This document shows positions 5,268 through 7,063 of a stretch of 7,063 nucleotides of DNA, piece by piece. Position 1 is the first letter of the stretch, and each line of letters opens with the position of its first letter. The translations under genes were made by a program, and so were the position numbers. The notes beneath the pieces are model-generated. The model saw only the letters and a program-made list of their open reading frames with translations. It was not told where the DNA came from and did not search any database. This stretch comes from Methanobacteriaceae archaeon (GTDB lineage Archaea > Methanobacteriota > Methanobacteria > Methanobacteriales > Methanobacteriaceae), in the NCBI GenBank assembly GCA_011620845.1, contig WOYJ01000127.1, positions 1 to 7,063 of the forward strand, written 5' to 3'.

Positions 5268-6065
5268 ATGATGTCTAGATTTATAGCCATAGCTTCTGGA
5301 AAGGGGGGAGTGGGCAGGACTTCTTTAACTTTTAATCTAGGAGTGGCCATGTCCCTCTTCGGTGAGAAAATAGTGATGCTGGATCTGGATTTAGTCATGG
5401 CCAACCTCGATGTAATAACCGGTCTGTTAAATCCCGACGTCACCCTACACGATGTCCTGGTTCGTGATCAGTCAATTGAAGACTGTGTATATGAAATAGA
5501 AAATGATATAAGGGTAATTCCCACGGGCATCCACTTCGAAACCCTGAAACACATAAACCCCAACTACATCTCCTGGAACAAGATCATCCAGGAAGGATCA
5601 GAGTATGGTGACGTGTTCCTCATGGACATCCCCGCCGGAATAAACGCTAACATCTTCGACGGTCTTCCTGAAGGTACAGAGGTACTACTACTTACTAATT
5701 CTACCATGCCTTCTGTAGCCGACGCCCTTAAGATTAAAATATTATTCAGTGAACTGGACATAGATGTTCTGGGCTTCGTTTTAAACATGTGGTACGATGA
5801 CAAATTCTTACTATCCCCTAATGAAATAGAAGCCATATTAGAAGTGCCTCTCATGAGCACCATCCCCTACGACCGGGAACTGGAACGGGCACTGGCCATG
5901 GGCCGGTCCGTGGTTGAGGTCAACCAATCATCACCCACTAGCAACGCCATCATGCAACTGGCGGCTGACCTGTTAGGTAAAAATTATAAGCCTATAGAAC
6001 CGGATAAACAGAGCATCCTGAACCGGTTGAAGAAATTCGTAGGATTACTACCTGAAGGTAAATAA
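5268..6065 (+). CDS. MinD-like paralog with Walker A lysine replaced by arginine (probable degenerate ATPase)
   Basis: This 265-residue protein is a tandem paralog of the MinD-like ATPase just upstream. The shared tail SPTSNAIMQLAADL..PIEPDK (222-247) and the HDVL segment near residue 61 show the duplication. The P-loop reads GKGGVGRTS (11-19): signature lysine K12 is kept, but the P-loop lysine is R17, encoded by AGG at 5316-5318. D39/D41 of switch I and D120 of Walker B (FLMDIPAG) are present. The TPE segment of the partner has become NSTMPS (144-149), and the VINRE motif has become VLNMW. The C-terminus (246-261, DKQSILNRLKKFVGLL) is still an amphipathic helix fit for membrane binding. It probably hydrolyses ATP poorly, yet could supply K12 across a heterodimer with the canonical partner. 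No ribosome binding site precedes the tandem ATG codons at 5268 and 5271; the second is equally possible as the start. Confidence 0.85.
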   Translation: MMSRFIAIASGKGGVGRTSLTFNLGVAMSLFGEKIVMLDLDLVMANLDVITGLLNPDVTLHDVLVRDQSIEDCVYEIENDIRVIPTGIHFETLKHINPNYISWNKIIQEGSEYGDVFLMDIPAGINANIFDGLPEGTEVLLLTNSTMPSVADALKIKILFSELDIDVLGFVLNMWYDDKFLLSPNEIEAILEVPLMSTIPYDRELERALAMGRSVVEVNQSSPTSNAIMQLAADLLGKNYKPIEPDKQSILNRLKKFVGLLPEGK

Positions 6066-6070
6066 ACCCC

Positions 6071-6080
6071 TATTTTTCCT
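6071..6080 (+). terminator. Weak oligo-T terminator after the MinD-like operon
   Basis: TATTTTTCCT begins 5 nt after the stop codon and includes a T5 run, followed by further pyrimidine-rich sequence to about 6110. Archaeal RNA polymerase can terminate at T-rich tracts without a hairpin, and I see no hairpin here. Confidence 0.35.
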
Positions 6081-6110
6081 TATTAAACTATTCTACCCTA
6101 TTCATTCCCC

Positions 6111-6117
6111 TTTAATT
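6111..6117 (+). promoter_or_regulatory. Possible TATA-like element before the PfkB-family gene
   Basis: TTTAATT is centred about 29 nt before the ATG at 6143, within a 77-bp spacer with only a poor ribosome binding site (ATGGA, 6136-6140). A separate promoter with a very short or absent leader is therefore plausible, but the match is weak. Confidence 0.25.
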
Positions 6118-6142
6118 GCATAAAGAATTTGATTGATGGATT

Positions 6143-7033
6143 ATGAATATCAACAAAAACCATCCGCCTGAAGTCACTGCTTTAGGAACCTGCAACATAG
6201 ATTTTATAATGAGAGTGCCCCGTTTCAGCGGAGCAGATGACGAGGTAGATGTAGAGGAACTGAAGATATCCCTGGGAGGTTCTGCATCCAACTTCGCCGT
6301 AGGTCTCTCCCGGGCCGGTGTGGATGTAGGGATAATGGCAAGAATTGGTGGTGATGCCTATGGTGAGTTTGCTAAAATGAAATTGGAAGAAGAAGGTATT
6401 AAAACAGACAGACTCATAAAATTATCCGGATCAACTGGACTGGCATTTATCTCAGTCGATGGTAAGGGTGAAAGATCCATCTACACATCCATGGGCGCCA
6501 ATGCCCGGTTTAAACTCGAAAAGGAAGATATAAATTACATCCAGGCTTCCAAGTTACTACACGTCACCGGTATGTACAAGGAAGTGGTGGAAGAGGCAGT
6601 TAAACATGCAAATCAAATATCACTCAACCCTGGAACAGTCTTATCCTCCTATGGTATAGAAGACTTAAAAGATATCATAAAAAAAGCAGATATACTCTTT
6701 TTAAATAAGAAGGAAGCAGCAATCCTAACTGGGAAAGGTTTCCATGAGGGCGCTATTGATCTGGTAAATATGGGAATATCTCTGGTGGTGGTGACCTGCG
6801 GTAAGAAGGGGGCACGTCTTTACACCCCGGATGAGGTAATATACTCCCCCACCTCTGAGGTAGACACACTGGATACTACTGGGGCAGGTGATGCCTTCGC
6901 TGCGGGATTCGTATCCGGTTACATAAAAAGCGAAGGACTGGATAAGTGTTTAGAACTGGGAAATAAACTGGCATGTGAGTGTATTGGTAAATTAGGAGCA
7001 GTTAATCACCACTACCATCCAGACCAAAGATAG
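6143..7033 (+). CDS. PfkB/ribokinase-family carbohydrate or nucleoside kinase
   Basis: This 296-residue PfkB-superfamily kinase transfers ATP phosphate to a sugar or nucleoside hydroxyl. The substrate-binding aspartate region ALGTCNIDFIMRVPRFSGADDEV starts at residue 13. The first signature GGSASNFAVGLSRAG spans 45-59, with GRIGGD-like ARIGGDAYGEF after it. The NKKEA motif (188-192) and second signature DTTGAGDAFAAGF (244-256) contain the anion hole GAGD and catalytic base D250. The layout resembles archaeal nucleoside kinases and ribokinases of methanogens, but substrate cannot be read from sequence. The protein ends abruptly after LGAVNHHYHPDQR, a His-rich tail unlike the usual C-terminal helix of the family, and the DNA coding that tail is part of a direct repeat crossing the stop. 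It lies 77 bp beyond the MinD-like pair behind a T-rich tract, so it is probably a separate unit. Confidence 0.87.
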   Translation: MNINKNHPPEVTALGTCNIDFIMRVPRFSGADDEVDVEELKISLGGSASNFAVGLSRAGVDVGIMARIGGDAYGEFAKMKLEEEGIKTDRLIKLSGSTGLAFISVDGKGERSIYTSMGANARFKLEKEDINYIQASKLLHVTGMYKEVVEEAVKHANQISLNPGTVLSSYGIEDLKDIIKKADILFLNKKEAAILTGKGFHEGAIDLVNMGISLVVVTCGKKGARLYTPDEVIYSPTSEVDTLDTTGAGDAFAAGFVSGYIKSEGLDKCLELGNKLACECIGKLGAVNHHYHPDQR

Positions 7034-7063
7034 GGAAATCACCATCCCAGATCAGAGATAGGG
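7014..7063 (+). repeat. Imperfect tandem repeat over the stop codon of the PfkB gene, continuing off the window
   Basis: Bases 7014-7035 and 7041-7063 are near copies (ACCATCC, AGAC/T, CAA/GAGATAGGG), 27 bp apart at their starts, with one extra C and two transitions in the second copy. Copy one encodes the end of the kinase and its TAG stop (7031-7033). The second copy reaches the window edge, so the full copy number cannot be seen. Confidence 0.7.

Noticed and set aside
4676..5443. Long minus-strand open frame (255 codons) opposite the two MinD-like genes
   Set aside because: It spans the end of one conserved ATPase, the spacer and the start of the next. Its product is Ser/Thr-rich with no recognisable domain, and it is explained by codon bias of the opposite strand.
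6136..6171. Short upstream out-of-frame ATG frame (11 codons) overlapping the PfkB start
   Set aside because: No ribosome binding site, no conserved features and too short to judge; it most likely arises by chance.
7014..7063. Right-edge repeats as the start of a CRISPR array
   Set aside because: Only two imperfect units about 27 bp apart with a 5-bp gap and no spacer-sized unique sequence, and the first is coding.

Overview
The window looks like a piece of a methanogenic archaeon of the order Methanobacteriales, most likely a Methanobacterium-like genome. The basis is the gene set (an archaeal-type SepF, paired MinD-like ATPases, a DUF2226-type protein, a 2-phosphoglycerate-kinase-family enzyme, a roadblock protein), TATA-box-like promoters with A/T-rich cores, strong GGAGG-type ribosome binding sites combined with frequent TTG starts, and moderately low GC with AGA/AGG and ATA codons common. 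The assignment comes from recognising families by eye, not from a database search.

Layout. Positions 1-956 (minus strand) hold a P-loop kinase of the 2-phosphoglycerate kinase family that runs off the left edge. A 227-bp spacer follows, carrying three copies of a short repeat. A roadblock/LC7 protein (1184-1531, minus) is transcribed away from a compact divergent promoter region (1532-1650). To the right, all genes are on the plus strand. A DUF1611-family protein (1651-2703) is followed after 2 nt by sepF (2706-3059). A second promoter, with its TATA box inside a perfect inverted repeat, precedes a DUF2226-like protein with a Glu/Pro-rich linker (3196-4440). Seventeen nt later comes a canonical MinD-like ATPase (4458-5237), then 30 nt later a MinD paralog whose Walker A lysine is replaced by arginine (5268-6065). 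A PfkB/ribokinase-family kinase (6143-7033) closes the window, with a short direct repeat running over its stop codon to the right edge.

How the genes may work together. SepF is the known membrane anchor of FtsZ in archaea that use FtsZ. MinD-type ATPases are membrane-switching ATPases that position cell-surface machinery. Roadblock proteins and the PATAN-like fold suggested for the DUF2226 N-terminus belong to polarity and small-GTPase circuits in bacteria. Their clustering suggests a division-site or polarity module in which an active MinD and an arginine-substituted partner act with a DUF2226 adaptor next to sepF. The families are reasonably clear; the joint function is inference. The flanking 2-phosphoglycerate-kinase-like and PfkB kinases look like metabolic neighbours with no visible functional tie.
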